From assembly GCA_013180625.2 (NCBI GenBank), contig SNVD02002439.1:62001-126000 (forward strand): DNA of 64,000 nucleotides, in the 5' to 3' direction. The translations under genes and the position numbers were made by a program. Under the pieces are notes generated by a model that worked only from the letters and a program-made list of their open reading frames with translations, did not search any database and was not told where the DNA came from. Below, piece after piece: positions 35,801 through 46,454 of the stretch (position 1 is the stretch's first letter; each line of letters begins with the position of its first letter). The stretch comes from Boswellia sacra (Eukaryota; Streptophyta; Magnoliopsida; Sapindales; Burseraceae).

Positions 35801-35989
35801 GATTGTACTAAATTGAAAAACCTCTTCACCTCCTCCATGGTCAAAAGTCTAGTGAATCTCAAAAAAGTTTGTCTATGTAGATGCTCCAATCTACAAGAGA
35901 TAGTCACAACTGAAGATGGAGACAAAGGAGTATCAATGAGTATGGTGTTTCATAGTTTATATTTCATGGAACTTAAAACAGCTGAATAG
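32816..35989 (+). CDS. CC-NBS-LRR (CNL) immune receptor, 1057 aa, 3' end frameshifted
   Basis: A single long exon, typical of the At4g27190-like CNL group. The N-terminal coiled coil runs to about residue 140. NB-ARC has P-loop GMGGVGKTT (183-191), kinase-2 ILVILDDVW (258-266), RNBS-B MITSRR (288-293) and MHD (474-476). The GLPL motif reads GGLSIAIV, with Ser for Pro. RNBS-D is CALFPENFNI. LRRs fill residues 500-1057. The frame ends at TAG 35987-35989, but the next frame immediately continues with LNSLTCFSSGLYAIEFPALE and a normal last LRR segment (to about 36188). One extra base in AAAACAG (35974-35980) explains this. CNLs are cytosolic ATP-binding switches that form resistosomes after effector detection. 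The truncated protein lacks only the last 60-70 residues, so function is uncertain. It lies on the same strand as the TNL gene. Confidence 0.9.
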   Translation: MDIISPVVGPIVGSVTACLFGAGLHQLGYLFHYDKNIEELKKQARELAGARGSIQAKIEAAKRNGENILPEVEHWMVEVANICPAADKLLQGEDEANKKCFKGLCINIVSRYRLSRKAKKHNLMIYDKLQKAGKFENVSSSPPPPRISSLKTYSGNFESRQSIRNQIMEALVDENVSIVGICGMGGVGKTTLVKEIAKQAMEGKLCDAVVMAVVSHSADIFKIQDEIAHMLGFTKLPDKAESARALSLWERIKKEKRILVILDDVWGRIELDKIGIPFGKDHGGCKIMITSRRKNVCELMDCQKTITVETLSKKESWDLFKELAGSNVENPHINPIAKEVADECGGLSIAIVTVARALKKKEKYVWIDAVQQLRKSTPTNIEGMHENVVSPLELSYNHLESEEAKSLFLFCALFPENFNIFIEDLVRYGTGLRWFQDLETTEAVRIRTHSLVSSLISSFLLIAGDRNDKNYVKMHDVVRDVAHIIAPKYERKSMVKAGIKLREWPLRDSFEEFKAISLMFNDIQEVPNSLACPNLNTLLLQRNKKLVIPNSFFQEMKDLRVLDLSQTKLLLLPESVSSLANLRVLHLDFCKLDDLFVIGSLSKLEILSLFGSNIKEIPTSFNKLSHLRLLDLNKCRELKLIPHGVISSLRKLEELYMMEFSDWDFEEKEDQGSNAKFVELQVLSRLTSLQIYVPKHDMLPNNMSFPVQNLTNFILEIGIRDYDWDASSYLRNKRLSLKKISEMPYWIKDLSKRSEKLFLSEITENSLCGLFNEGFDDLKSLKIKSYEIKYLLNTLEWSPSLPFCSLEELKIDQTPNLVEICHCQPPIQSFSKLKVLAVNESKSILTIVPYHLARRLKSLETMEVNQCESTVYVFNLEGLDIEKGETEILSSLKMLELKDLPKMTQIWKGDHQFINLGNLKSVRLLQCPKLIQLFSPALLKSLICLEDIDIRSCNDLEEIFGKREARDQENEIVLYKKEHTTTLLSLGNLTNVIISDCTKLKNLFTSSMVKSLVNLKKVCLCRCSNLQEIVTTEDGDKGVSMSMVFHSLYFMELKTAE

Positions 35990-36188
35990 CCTAACTTGTT
36001 TTAGTTCAGGTTTGTATGCTATTGAGTTCCCAGCTTTGGAAGAACTATGGATATCTGGATGTCCAAAAATCAAGATTTTTGGTTACAGAGAACAAGTGAC
36101 ACCCAAGCTTAACAAAGTTAGACTAGAAGATGAAGACCGTTGGATGGGCAACGTTAATGACACAGTGCAACAATTCTTCAATGAACAA
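35982..36188 (+). pseudogene. Out-of-frame C-terminal LRR tail of the CNL gene
   Basis: In the frame shifted by one base, this encodes LNSLTCFSSGLYAIEFPALE, then EELWISGCPKIKIFG and a closing acidic segment (EDEDRWMGNVNDTVQQFF). This is the standard end of this CNL group. A possible donor GTATCT follows at 36189. Without the shift it would be continuous with the CNL frame. Confidence 0.8.
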
Positions 36189-38689
36189 GTATCTCGGTAT
36201 TTCTTAATAAGTTTCTGAAATTTTTTTCTCACATTAATTATGCAGTGTTTTTTTTTTTTTTTTAAAGAAGACAAATAAGCCATGGAACTGTTCAATTTTT
36301 ATGTATACGAATGATTTAGTTAATAGAAAACATAATGAAATGTCATTTTAGTGGAAAAAGGAAATAAATTATTTTTTTACCTGTTTATTATATAAATAAA
36401 ATGGAAAACAAAATATTAAAGGAAATTGTAAAATATATCATGTTACCTAATTGCATACAACTCTTGTAACTTGTTTAATCTCTAAATCCTTGTTTCTTAA
36501 ATTATAAAACTATGATAAAATGCAATTCAGAATTTTTATATGATAAACGAATCAGAATCCTTTTAGATTTAGTTTTTCACTTTTTTCCTATTTTTTATTT
36601 TTTATCTTACAGTTAATTTTGGAATTATGGGACTTTGAAATTATAAAGTCAATTCAATTTTGATTATTACTTTTAATCCTTTTTTGTTTAAAATTTTGTT
36701 AGTCCAAGGCTTAAAGAAAAACAAAGCTAATTGTCTTTGTTGGCAATGGAAATGATTCAGGAACAAAAAGCAAGGTTGATAGAAGAATCCCATGAAATTT
36801 CTGTCATTGAAACTTGATGGTGCAAGAGAGACAGGTATTAATATATTTGTTTGACTAATAATTCTGTTAAAAGTTGTTCAAAATAAATCAATCGTTATAC
36901 GTTACCATTATATTTTGCAGCGTTAATAGGAAAACATTAAGCTTACTAATTAAGAGCTATTTATTTAGATCAGAGAGGGCCGACCTCTGAGAACAAATGT
37001 GGAACTGAATGATTGGCGTTTTCTCAGAGACAGCTGTGTTATTATTCCTCTGGCAATTTTTAGGCATGGATCCGAATGTTATTACTTCCAGTCTTGCAGC
37101 AGCGATGCCTGACTGATCGCTATGCAAAGGCTTTGGATGTCAATACAAGAAGCTGTCGAGTGTGCGTAAGGATTGTGTGTGTATAGCTGCAAGTGTTTTG
37201 AAATCTGAATATGAAATGCCAGCTCTTCTTCTAGCCCTTCAACTGATGATTGAGTAACTTGGTTAAACATTGTTAGTTAAATGCTGCAACTTTTTTGGCT
37301 TTTCTGTTTAGACATTGTTAACTTGTTATCCCTGTTTTCTTTGCTTTTTATAAGTTAAAACTTCTCTTTTATTATTGTTTCTTGTTTTTTGGCTTTTCTT
37401 TCTCTTATAATAGACAACAATACTTTATTCTTTCCTTCATCAACCATATTGGTATCTGTGTTGAGGGTTGGCTCATATAAATTTATTTATAATTCTTGAC
37501 AGCTGCATATTTTATTGCTCTTTCATCTTTAGCGTCTTAAATAAAGATATCTATAGGGTCTTTTTTTTAGGCTCTCTTTATTTGCCACAATGTTCATGTG
37601 GTTCTTTGTTAGTAACGTTTTCTATTAGTTTATAACTTGAATTATATTGAGTTAACCATGGTAAGATTGAGTTATTTTCCATGGTTTATATCTTAGTGTT
37701 TCCATGATCTTAGATCTTATTTAATTGTCGCTGTTGACAGTAAAACCTTAAAATCATTTATTTTGCTTGTTTATTATTCTATGTAACTAAATAAAATAAA
37801 ACTAAATACATATTTAATTATAGAAAAAATTTACTATATATTTATTTCTAGTTTTGCAATTTTTCTTATAACTAAAATATCTGTATAATATATTGGTTTT
37901 AGAGCGCAAAGAGCATCTTATCTTTTAATTAATTTGACGTATATATAGCAATATAATTTGATTTAATGTACTAAAAATTCCTAGGACATGTTTAATTTAT
38001 CATCCATATACAAGTATTTATTTTTTAAGAGATTAAATTCTAGTGTAACATAAAATAAAAGGTTTTTTTTTTTTTTTTAACTATATTCATGAAAACCATT
38101 TTCCTATCTTGCCCAATATATATATGGAAAATTTTTCAAAAGACATGATTTTTTCATGTTATTATGATTTCAAGTTTTCAAAATTATAAACCAATCCTGG
38201 TTCGTTAATATCTTCTTCAACAAAATTCGTTACCCCATCTCTTGCAAAATGGGATAGCCCAAATCCGCTCCCTATGATGTCTCCTTTAAAAGAAATTAAT
38301 AAATAAATGCGGTGCATGAGAAAAATAAAACTATTTTTTCTCGTATTAGTTGATAGAATTTGATAATTTTAGAAGGGAAAGAGAAGAGGTCGATTGCATA
38401 TTGAAAGTTCACCATTTTATTTTGTTTCATTTATTTCCATTTCTTTATTTTTTATTCCCTTGGATATATTATAGAAAATGACACCATAAAATATCCCTGA
38501 AAATTAGGGAACGGATAACAGCATCTAGAATTTGGACATCAAGTCACGGTCAACCAAATTTGGCTGCTTGCCTTACTCTGTAACTCAATTTAAAGAAGGT
38601 TTATTGAGTGACTTGAATTTATTGTTCTGAGATGAAATATCTTTTTAAACACCAAACTTTAATTTTTTAGAATTTTGACAAATTGCAGG
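36189..38689. other. CNL 3' flank, AT-rich
   Basis: No gene supportable. Possible 3' untranslated exons exist (for example about 36760-36834 ending before GTATTA, and from about 36921 after TTTTGCAG), as CNL genes of this group often have spliced 3' ends. The rest is AT-rich, with poly-T tracts near 36247 and 38065. Confidence 0.35.
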
Positions 38690-39060
38690 TCTATGACAAT
38701 CCTTGCTTGGTCAATATAAGTCATTGTCAATCTCTAGCTCAATCCTTCGGTAAATTAAAATGGTCACATGTGAGCCACTGCAATAGCATGTTAAATATTA
38801 TACCAAGCCATTTGGCTCAGAGGTTAACAAGATCTTAACGGTGGCACTGACAGCAGATGATTGTACATTAGCAGTGTATGTATTTGATTTAGGAGGGCTT
38901 GAGATTGCAGATGGAGAAACAAAGCATATCTCAAATTAAAAGATTTAGCTCAGATGACACAGATATGGCAGGGTGACAATTAATTCATAAGCCTCTATGG
39001 TTTGGGGACTGTGACACAAATAAATATTGCAGAGAATGCTCTCCTCATTAGCCATCCCTG
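38690..39060 (+). pseudogene. Decayed LRR fragment of a CNL gene
   Basis: Short segments such as NPCLVNISHCQSLAQSFGKL and LNIIPSHLAQRL match the neighbouring CNL LRR region (NLVEICHCQPPIQSFSKL and LTIVPYHLARRL) in order. The similarity continues as DNA through matches to the VYVFNLEGL and MTQIWKGD regions, but with several stops and frameshifts. It is a remnant of a duplicated paralogue with no NB-ARC part nearby. Confidence 0.8.
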
Positions 39061-41215
39061 CGTTCAATTCACTTTTAGATACAACAGGGATTTTTTTAAG
39101 ACACCTTTGAGATTTTGTCGAAAAGAGATTTCGTAAACTGACACTATCACCCTCTTATTATTAAAACACTAAAATAAAATTGAGTTATTTTTTTCAAAAT
39201 ATTTATTAAAATAAAACTTAATAAAGTTTTAAATAATGCAATTAAAAATATTCTATATCATATAACAGGGTAATATTGAATAATATTTTGTCTATGTAGT
39301 TAAAAATACTTTTAGTAGATTTATTTTTGAAAGCTTATAATAACAGATATTTGTTATATTTTATGTTAAAAAAACTTTAATATTTTATTTTTATTAAATT
39401 TATTTATATATTTTATTCGTCAATGGATTATCATCAAACTTCATTTATTTTGTTAAAATTAATATTGATTTTTATAATTAAAATGGTAGGTTAGGGGGTA
39501 TTTTATTCTCTAGAGTAATATAGAAGGGTACCAATATCAGTTTATGAAATATTTGAGTTGTCATATTTGTTGGACTAAACCTCAAAATTGTCAATGCTGA
39601 ATCCCCTAAAGAATAATTTAGTAGGAATTATAAAGTTCGAAGGTTTGAGGTAACTATTAAACATCTACAAGTTTAGACCCAAAAAAAAGAGAAAAAAACT
39701 TACGCGTCTAAAATCTTTAACAAATATTTATAATAGAAGGGTACATTAGTATTTTTATAGCATTAGCAAAGTTTCCAACCCCAATCTAAAAGTAAAACAT
39801 GACTTTTTCGGTTCCTATCCATCTCTTCAATCCATTTCTCATTCCTTGTCCCTCCATTCTGACTGCCCTCTATAATATAAGACATCCCAAGGGCATTTCA
39901 GTCCTTACACAAAAAATTAGGTTAGAAAACTCTTTTTTTTGCTATATTTAGGTAAGTGTAATTGAGTGAATGAAGCTAGTGGAGCTCTACTCAATTTGAA
40001 GCGTAGAAACACACGCTTTATGGAGTCTCTTTCATACACGGTCACATTGAGAAAAGAAAGTGGATGAGTCAAGCTTTTGTTAATCACCACATGGATGTTA
40101 CTTTCATTAAAATTTGTAAGAAGTCCCCATTTACAAGAGACAGAAAAATATCCCTGAAGGATTGAATATGTCCATGGGCTGACCAAAGCTTAGCAAAGTA
40201 TCAGGCCCTAGTGGGTTACCACACAAGAAAGTGTAAGAATTTTATAAGAAAAGGATTTGGGCTAAGATTGCAGGAAAATTAGCTTGGAGCTTGTGAAGAG
40301 ACAATGTCATATTGGGAGGAGAAAAAGGAGACGATTTAGAAGTGAATGAAATGGGGGAGCTTATTTTGAATGAGAGAAGGTTTACATATATTCTAGAGAA
40401 AGAGAGTTTGAGAGCCCTTTTGCCAAGCCAAGAGAGCCTCTGTTGGCATCTTTATCTCTTCTCTTTTTCCTCCTGACATGGGAAACACATGAGAAAGACA
40501 TCCAAGCATTCTCATACAGAAACATAAGAGACCCGCATCAAAGGCATAACAAGGGAGTAAACTCAGGTAGAAAGGGTTGCAAGACCCTCTCCTGAGTTTA
40601 TTGGCTGGGAGGAGCCTCGCCCTCACGTGGGCTGGAAAAAGAAAAGGAGAACAGTTCAAAATTCCAACAGGCTGTTTAAGGAAGAGACCAACGGGTAAAC
40701 CACGGAGACTAATGGAAAGCGGGGGTGAAGAATGTTAGGAGTAATGGAGGCAAAGAAAAAGTTTTCCAAAAGGAGGCAGGCCGAGAATGGAAAGGGGGAG
40801 TGCTGAAGACTTTCCAAAAGAAGGAAGATCTATGGTAGGGTCGAGGGAGCCTTGCAGGATGGGACGAAGGTTGGTGAGAAAGAAAAATGGGGGAAAAACT
40901 GACTCTGGGGGCATACAGACATTAACAAAATAGAGGGGGTGAGAGGAAGAACGGGATATCTTCGTCTTTCACTACTCTCTTCTGGATTTCTTACCATTAT
41001 TGCTTGCTTTTTAAACTGTGATTATCCTCCTAATACTAGAAAACCTTGACTTGGACATCGGAATGCCTTTGCAGTTATCATCCATGGAGGAGCTGTGCTA
41101 CTTGGACACGAGACTGAGTTTGCTGGGTCACTACGAAGTTGTGGAGATAAGAATGGGCTGCTGATTTGATCTTGGATGAGGAGCAATCTTTGGTGCTTAG
41201 AATAGATAGAAAGCA
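39061..41215. other. Repeat-like DNA, possible gypsy/LARD LTR remnant
   Basis: No gene. GACTTGGACATCGGAATG with CCTTTGCAG following, at about 41048-41075, resembles the motif near the 3' end of large gypsy/LARD LTRs, as does CTTAAGCATCGGAGGG near 12608. The purine-rich stretch 40630-40940 is of unknown nature. I found no second LTR copy and no border. Confidence 0.35.
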
Positions 41216-41351
41216 TGGAAGTTTCAGGATTGATTTTTCATTAGCTGTAAAGATACACGAGAATCAGTTTATATATACAGACTTTAACAACCTGCTGCTG
41301 ACTTGGCATTTCCTAACTAACTTCTGCTGAACTATCCATATTTTCTATCCA
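41216..41351 (-). repeat. 3' LTR of copia element 1
   Basis: 136 bp, beginning TGGAAGTTTCAGGATTG and ending TATCCA. It matches 45880-46015 over its whole length with a few substitutions and small indels, mostly near the right end. Confidence 0.88.
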
Positions 41352-41419
41352 GGAGAATTGAAGTTTGACACATTTTGCAGTTTTTCCAAGTAGCATTTTC
41401 TTGAAACAATGCCAAGCTT

Positions 41420-42238
41420 TTATCTGAGCATCTCAAACCGAATCCCTGATAATGGCTTTGTTAGAATATCTGCAGTTTGAAATTCAGTAGATACATGCTT
41501 AACTTCCAGTTGTCCAGACACTACCTTTTCTCTGACAAAATGTAAATCAATTTCAATGTGCTTGGTTCTTACATGGAAAACTGGATTGGCAGCAAAGGTT
41601 TCAGCTCCCTTTTTATCACGCCAAATCACAGGAACTCCACTTAGCTTAATTCCAAGTTCACTCATCAGACTTTGCAGCCACAGAATTTCAGTAACTACTT
41701 GTTCTAAAGCTCTATATTCTGCCTCTGTAGAGCATCTAGCTACTACTTTTTGCTTCTTGGCAGACCAGTAGATCAGATTGCTTCCAAAGTATACACAGCA
41801 GCCTGATGTTGATCTCCTGTCTACTGAACCCCAATCTGCATCACTAAATCCAACCAGCTTAATTGTGTTCATGGGCTTGAATACAAGACAATAATCAACA
41901 GTCCCTTTTACATATCTTAGTAACCGTTTACAAGCTTACCATTGTGCCTGTGTTGGTGACTGAAGAAATTGACTTAGTTTGTTAACAGCAAAGGAAATAT
42001 CAGGTCTGGACATAACAAGATATTGCAAGCCTCCCACTATGCTTCTAAATGTAGTTGGTTGTTCAAATACACCACTGTCATTGGATGACAATTTTAGATT
42101 AGTGATCATAGGTGTTTGAGTGCACTTGGCTTCCAGCATATTGCATTTCCTTAACAAATCCTCTGCATATTTCTTTTGTGACAATAAAAGAGCATTGTTC
42201 TGTCTATACTTCGAACCCAAGAAAGTAATGAATTTCAC
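41420..42238 (-). pseudogene. Copia RNaseH and end of RT
   Basis: Two frames. 41936-42238 holds the end of RT (SRPDISFAVNKLSQFL), separated by a stop from 41420-41872, which holds RNaseH (VGFSDADWGSVDRRSTSGCC, STEAEYRALEQ, KHIEIDLHFVREKV, TADILTKPL). The catalytic Asp of SDADW and Glu of STEAEYRAL are present. RT and this part are also offset from each other by a frameshift near 42204-42238. Confidence 0.9.
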
Positions 42239-42983
42239 CCAATGTTTTAAGTGAAAAATGTTTGTTCAAGTCACTGATGACTTGCTGAACTTGATCATGA
42301 TCACTTCCTGTCACCAGAATATAATCAACATATACTAATAATAAAGTAACTTTGTTTTTAGTCTTATAGACAAATAAACTTGTATCAGCTCTGGACATCT
42401 GAAATCCGCACTGAAGTAGTGCACCTTTGAGCTTATCAAACCAAGCTCTAGGTGCCTGCTTCAAACCATAAAGTGATTTATGCAGTTTGCAAATATAACC
42501 TGGATGAGTTGAATCTACAAATCCTTCAGGCTGATGCATGAACACAGCTTCCTGTAAATCACCATTTAGGAAGGTATTATTGATGTCAATATGTTGAATG
42601 GGCCAGTTGAATGTGACAGCAAGTGAGAAAACCACTCGAATAGTTGATGGTTTGATTACTGGACTAAAGGTCTTAAAGTAATCAATTCCAGGTGCTTGCT
42701 GAAAACCTTTGGCCACTAGTCTGGCTTTGTACCTCTGTATAGTGCCATCTGCATTGTATTTTATTCGAAAAATCCATTTGCTGTCAACAACATGAGATGC
42801 TTCCTCTGGTTTAACTAATGTCCAGGTATTGTTAGCCATTAGAGCATTGTATTTTGATTCCATGGCTCTCTTCCAATGATAATTAGAAAGAGCTTGAGAT
42901 ACTGATGAAGGTTCAGTGTCTATTAGACTGTCAGCAGAATACACTTTTGGTTTAAAAACTTCTGCTTTAGCTCTAGTTATCAT
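42204..42983 (-). pseudogene. Copia reverse transcriptase, active site mutated
   Basis: Contains MESKYNALMANNTWTLV, KWIFRIKYNADGTIQRYKAR, LVAKGFQQAPGIDY, LYGLKQAPRAWFDKL and LLLVYVDYILVTG. The first catalytic Asp is present in IDINNTFLNGDL, but the YVDD box reads YVDY, a single-codon loss of a metal-binding aspartate. RT from this copy would be inactive even without the frameshift that follows. Confidence 0.92.
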
Positions 42984-43317
42984 AGGATGAGTGTTGAATG
43001 GATGAGCAGCAGCATTTGAAGGAGGTGATGATGATTTTGAAGAAGCAGATGAATGAGGATTAGAAGAAGACCTGGAGGGTGGTTCAGAAACTAGAGAAAA
43101 ACCTGTATTGGGTTCAGTATAGGCAGATGAATTTTGTTCAATTGGAGATGATAGAATAGAATGTGATTTAATTATTGAAGAAGTGGTTGATTCTGAAGGA
43201 GTAGATGAATGATTTACAACAGTAGGTAACCACCATCTAGAATTGTCAAACCTGATTGGTGAAACGAAATCTGCATTAGTTTGTAAAAATTGTCCAGCAG
43301 CAAAAGGAAACTCAGTC

Positions 43318-43910
43318 TCATGAAAAGAGACTTTTTGATATGTAAATTCTGTCTGATGTATGTAAACAGAGATAGCCTTTATGCTTGTTGCTATAGCCTA
43401 TAAACACACATTTAGTAGTGTGAAAGGAAAATTTGTGATGATTGTAAGCTCTGAGATGTGGAAAACGTGCACAGCCAAATACTCTCAACATACTGACATC
43501 TGGTATTTGATTATAGAGTTTCTGAAATGGAGAAGCTTGTGAGAGTACTGGAGTTGGTAATCGATTGAGTAAGAATGTGGCAGTGTGAAATGCATGCCAC
43601 CAGAAACTTAAAGGTAAAGAGCTTTGTGCTAACAAAGTGAGGCCTATTTCCACTACTGTCCTATGCCTTCTTTCTACTGTTCCATTTTGTTGATGTGCAT
43701 GAGGACAAGGATGTCTGAATATGATACCAAGTTTATGAAGCAATGATACAAGTGGCCTGAACTCTCCACCCCAATCTGTCTGCAAGCACTTTAGTTTAGC
43801 ATCAAACTGCCTTTCAACTGGCAGCAAGAATGCTGGAAAAATGCTGGAAACTTCACCTTTAGTATGCATTGGATAGATCCAACAATACCTGCAATAGTGA
43901 TCTACAAATA
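43318..43910 (-). pseudogene. Copia integrase core
   Basis: Contains LQTDWGGEFRPLVSLLHKLG, with the second catalytic Asp, and CPHAHQQNGTVERRHRTVVE, with the catalytic Glu, then SFWWHAFHTATFLLNRLP and the GYSNKHKGYLC segment. A stop (about 43934) breaks it from the upstream part. A Ser/Pro-rich linker (42984-43317) joins it to RT. Confidence 0.9.
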
Positions 43911-44076
43911 AGAGATAATATTTGTAACCATCTATTTAAGTAAGAGGTGCTGGTCCCCAGAAATTAGCAGAAACTATTTCTAAAGGGCTAGTAACAGTGG
44001 AATTAGACACTGGATAATGAGTATTGTATTGCTTGCCAAGTTTACATGAGTCACATATCAAAACATAATTGATAGA

Positions 44077-44556
44077 TCATGTGAAATAGCCAGTTTGCTT
44101 GGCAAATTGAGCTAGTACTGAACTACCAGGATGTCCTAATCTCTGGTGCCACAACAATTCAGCTGGAACTGGTTGTTGAATGGAGCATTTATTTGTTGTA
44201 CATGAAAACAAAGACATTGGACTGGTATTCCTTGAAGTCTTCAAGTAACTAAAACCTGCTGGTACTGCTGATGATTTTGTAAGAGTTTGGAGCTGAGGAG
44301 ACACCTTGTATAATCCATGATCAAGTTGTCCCTCCAATAGGATGAGCTGTGTGTCCTTGTCCTTGACATAACAAACAGAGGAATGAAATTCTACCATCAC
44401 TGAGTTATCATGAATCAACCTAGAAATGCTTATTAAATTTTTTGTTATAAGAGGTGCATGTAGGACTTTTTTCAACTTCAAAATCTGGTTGTGATGAGTA
44501 GTACTAAGTGTTGCAGAACCAATGTGTAGAATGGGAATAAAATTACCATTTCCCAC
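44077..44556 (-). pseudogene. Copia protease end and integrase zinc-binding region
   Basis: Includes LKKVLHAPLITKNLISISRL (after the protease) and ELLWHQRLGHPGSSVLAQ, the GAG-pre-integrase motif with the HHCC histidines. Its CxxC partner lies beyond a stop at 44077-44079 (CDSC in the continuing frame). Confidence 0.88.
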
Positions 44557-44568
44557 TTGAATTTTCTC

Positions 44569-45006
44569 TTAACCATTATACTCCTCATTTATGGACAGAT
44601 TATTGAGACTAGAAGTAATGTGATCTGTAGCTCCAGTGTCCAGATACCAAGAAGGATCAGTGACAGTATCCTGAGCTGCAGCATTTGAAGCAACATATGC
44701 CTGAAAATTAGACTGATTTGGATACTCAACTGCACTGTTTGATGACTTTCCTGGTGCATTATTGTTGCTTTGAGGACCCTGAAAACTTATATCAAAACGA
44801 TGATAACATTTTAAAGCAATATGGCCAATCTTTCCACACAACTGACACACTGCTCGACCATTGCCAGTAAAATTTCCTCCTCTACTAAAATTTCTTCCAC
44901 CTGGTGTTTTGCCTCTGCCTCTTCCTCGAAAGTTTTGAAAGGAATGCTTAAAATTGTGAGAACTTAGACCATAGTTCTGAGATGATCCTATGTTTCTAGT
45001 CAACAA
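44569..45006 (-). pseudogene. Copia gag zinc knuckle and protease active site
   Basis: A Gly/Arg-rich segment (RGRGRGKTPGGRNFSRGGNF) is followed by a perfect CCHC knuckle CQLCGKIGHIALKC for RNA binding, then WYLDTGATDHIT, the aspartic protease active site. A stop separates it from the upstream gag frame and another from the next part. Confidence 0.9.
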
Positions 45007-45045
45007 TGCACTGTGATCACCATGAATTATGTTAGTTGTATTGTT

Positions 45046-45818
45046 CTAAGCAAGCCTCAGTTCATAGCTTTGTAGTTGATATTGGACTTCTTCTAGTGAT
45101 ATATGTCCAATCTTTGAATTAATATTCACAACTATAGCATCAAATTTAGGTCCCAAACCATCTAATACATGCAACAACATATCCGAATCTGTAATTTCAG
45201 AACCAATAGCAAACAATGTGTCAGCAATGCCTTTCATCTTACGAAAGTAATCAGCTATTGACATAGATCCTTTTTTAGTAGTCTGTAATTCATGCTTAAG
45301 ATGCATAGATCTTGCTCTAGATTCAGTATAAAACAGTTTTTCCAAAGTGCTCCAGAGGTGCATTGAAGACTGACATCGGACAACATATCCAAACATAGAT
45401 TCTGTAATTGAGAATAGTAACCAGCTGAGAATGAATTTATCAATTCTTTTCCAGATTAAAAACTCAGGATTAGATTGAGTGACAGCATCACTATTAGTAG
45501 TAATAGAATTCAGAGTTATAATAGGAGAAGGACACTGCTTATCTCCATTGATATAGCCTTCAAGATCGTAGGCCTCCAAGGTTGGCAGCACTTGTGACCT
45601 CCAGTAACCATAATTTCCACGATGAAGCTTGATCGACAGAGTTGGAAGGGTAGAAGGAAGATTAACCAGAGGCATAGAAGTTGAGCTTGTTGTTTCTTGA
45701 TTCTGAGGTGACCTACAACACCACCTCCATGATGAAAAGAATCTGTGTTTGTACGATCAGGAAGATAGTTTCTTGGAAAATTTGAATTTCCAGGAAAATT
45801 GTCTGTTTGGTTAGCCAT
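45046..45818 (-). pseudogene. Copia gag N-terminal part
   Basis: The ATG at 45818 opens MANQTDNFPGNSNFPRN. A frameshift near 45690-45700 leads to the main frame 45046-45675, with LHRGNYGYWRSQVLPTLEAY, SMHLWSTLEKLF, SIADYFRKMKGIADTL and MLLHVLDGLGPKFD, the standard copia gag (UBN2-type) motifs. It encodes the capsid-like protein. Confidence 0.88.
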
Positions 45819-45854
45819 TAGCTCTGTGTTTGGAAGGACCTGTGTTTGGTTGTT

Positions 45855-45867
45855 GGCTCTGATACCA
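45855..45867 (-). other. Primer binding site, initiator tRNA-Met
   Basis: The minus strand reads TGGTATCAGAGCC, the usual copia primer site complementary to the 3' end of initiator tRNA-Met. It lies 12 bases inside the 5' LTR. Confidence 0.9.
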
Positions 45868-45879
45868 AGATATAAAGTA

Positions 45880-46015
45880 TGGAAGTTTCAGGATTGATTT
45901 TTCATTAGCTGTAAAGATACACGAGAGTCATGTTTATATATACAGACTTTAACAACCTGCTGCTGACTTGGCATTTCCTAACTAACTTCTGCTGACCTGT
46001 CCATATTTACTAACA
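45880..46015 (-). repeat. 5' LTR of copia element 1
   Basis: 136 bp, beginning TGGAAGTTTCAGGATTG and ending CTAACA. It has a TATA-like TATATAAAC on the minus strand near 45932, consistent with the element's promoter. It is unusually short for a copia LTR. Confidence 0.88.
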
Positions 46016-46454
46016 GACTATAACTAACTCTTCAACACTAACAAGAATGATAATGTACTAAACTTTGGTATAAGAATGCTTTTATGGGTACACCCCCTTC
46101 CTCCTTAGGAAAGAAGTTCACGTGGAACGAACCGAACCGTGAAAGAAGTCCATGAATAGAGAATGAGCCAAAATCTACTCCTATAATCCCGAATCCAAAA
46201 TACCAAGCATTTAAGCTAAAATATCCTAATAGTCAAGGATTACGTTACAACATGATTAGCTTCTATCAGCTTATGTATATTTTAGCTTTCAAATAACACT
46301 ACATCTATATTTATTTATAACCAATATATTTTATTACTTCAATTAGCAAAATATATCTGATAATGTGTATTCACCTATCTGATTCCTTCTAAACATGTCA
46401 CATTAGGCTTTCGAGAAAAAACAAATGAAATTCATGTCGTATCTCCAGGAGAGT
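46016..46454. other. Gap between copia element 1 and the RNF170-like gene
   Basis: Contains the likely 3' untranslated region of the minus-strand RNF170-like gene. Several TTTATT/TTTATA stretches near 46305-46330 could be poly(A) signals read on the minus strand. Nothing else seen. Confidence 0.4.

Larger units (their letters stand above)
41216..46015 (-). mobile_element. Defective Ty1/copia retrotransposon with 136-bp LTRs
   Basis: Short LTRs (41216-41351 and 45880-46015) have TG...CA ends. A primer site complementary to initiator tRNA-Met adjoins the right LTR. The copia order gag, protease, integrase, RT, RNaseH reads right to left. Frames are broken by several stops and shifts, and the RT active site is mutated. 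No matching target duplication is seen (AAGCA left, GACTA right), and the expected polypurine tract beside the left LTR is not obvious, so the borders may have been altered after insertion. It lies 440 bp downstream of the RNF170-like gene's stop codon, in the same orientation. Confidence 0.92.

Noticed and set aside
35989..36011. An intron at the end of the CNL frame (TTTTAGTTCAG as acceptor)
   Set aside because: The DNA before it translates smoothly in the shifted frame into the expected LRR (LNSLTCFSSG), and no donor lies upstream, so a one-base frameshift is the simpler reading.
39917..40186. Minus-strand 89-codon frame
   Set aside because: Its protein-like look is not matched by any motif, and the surrounding DNA appears repeat-derived.
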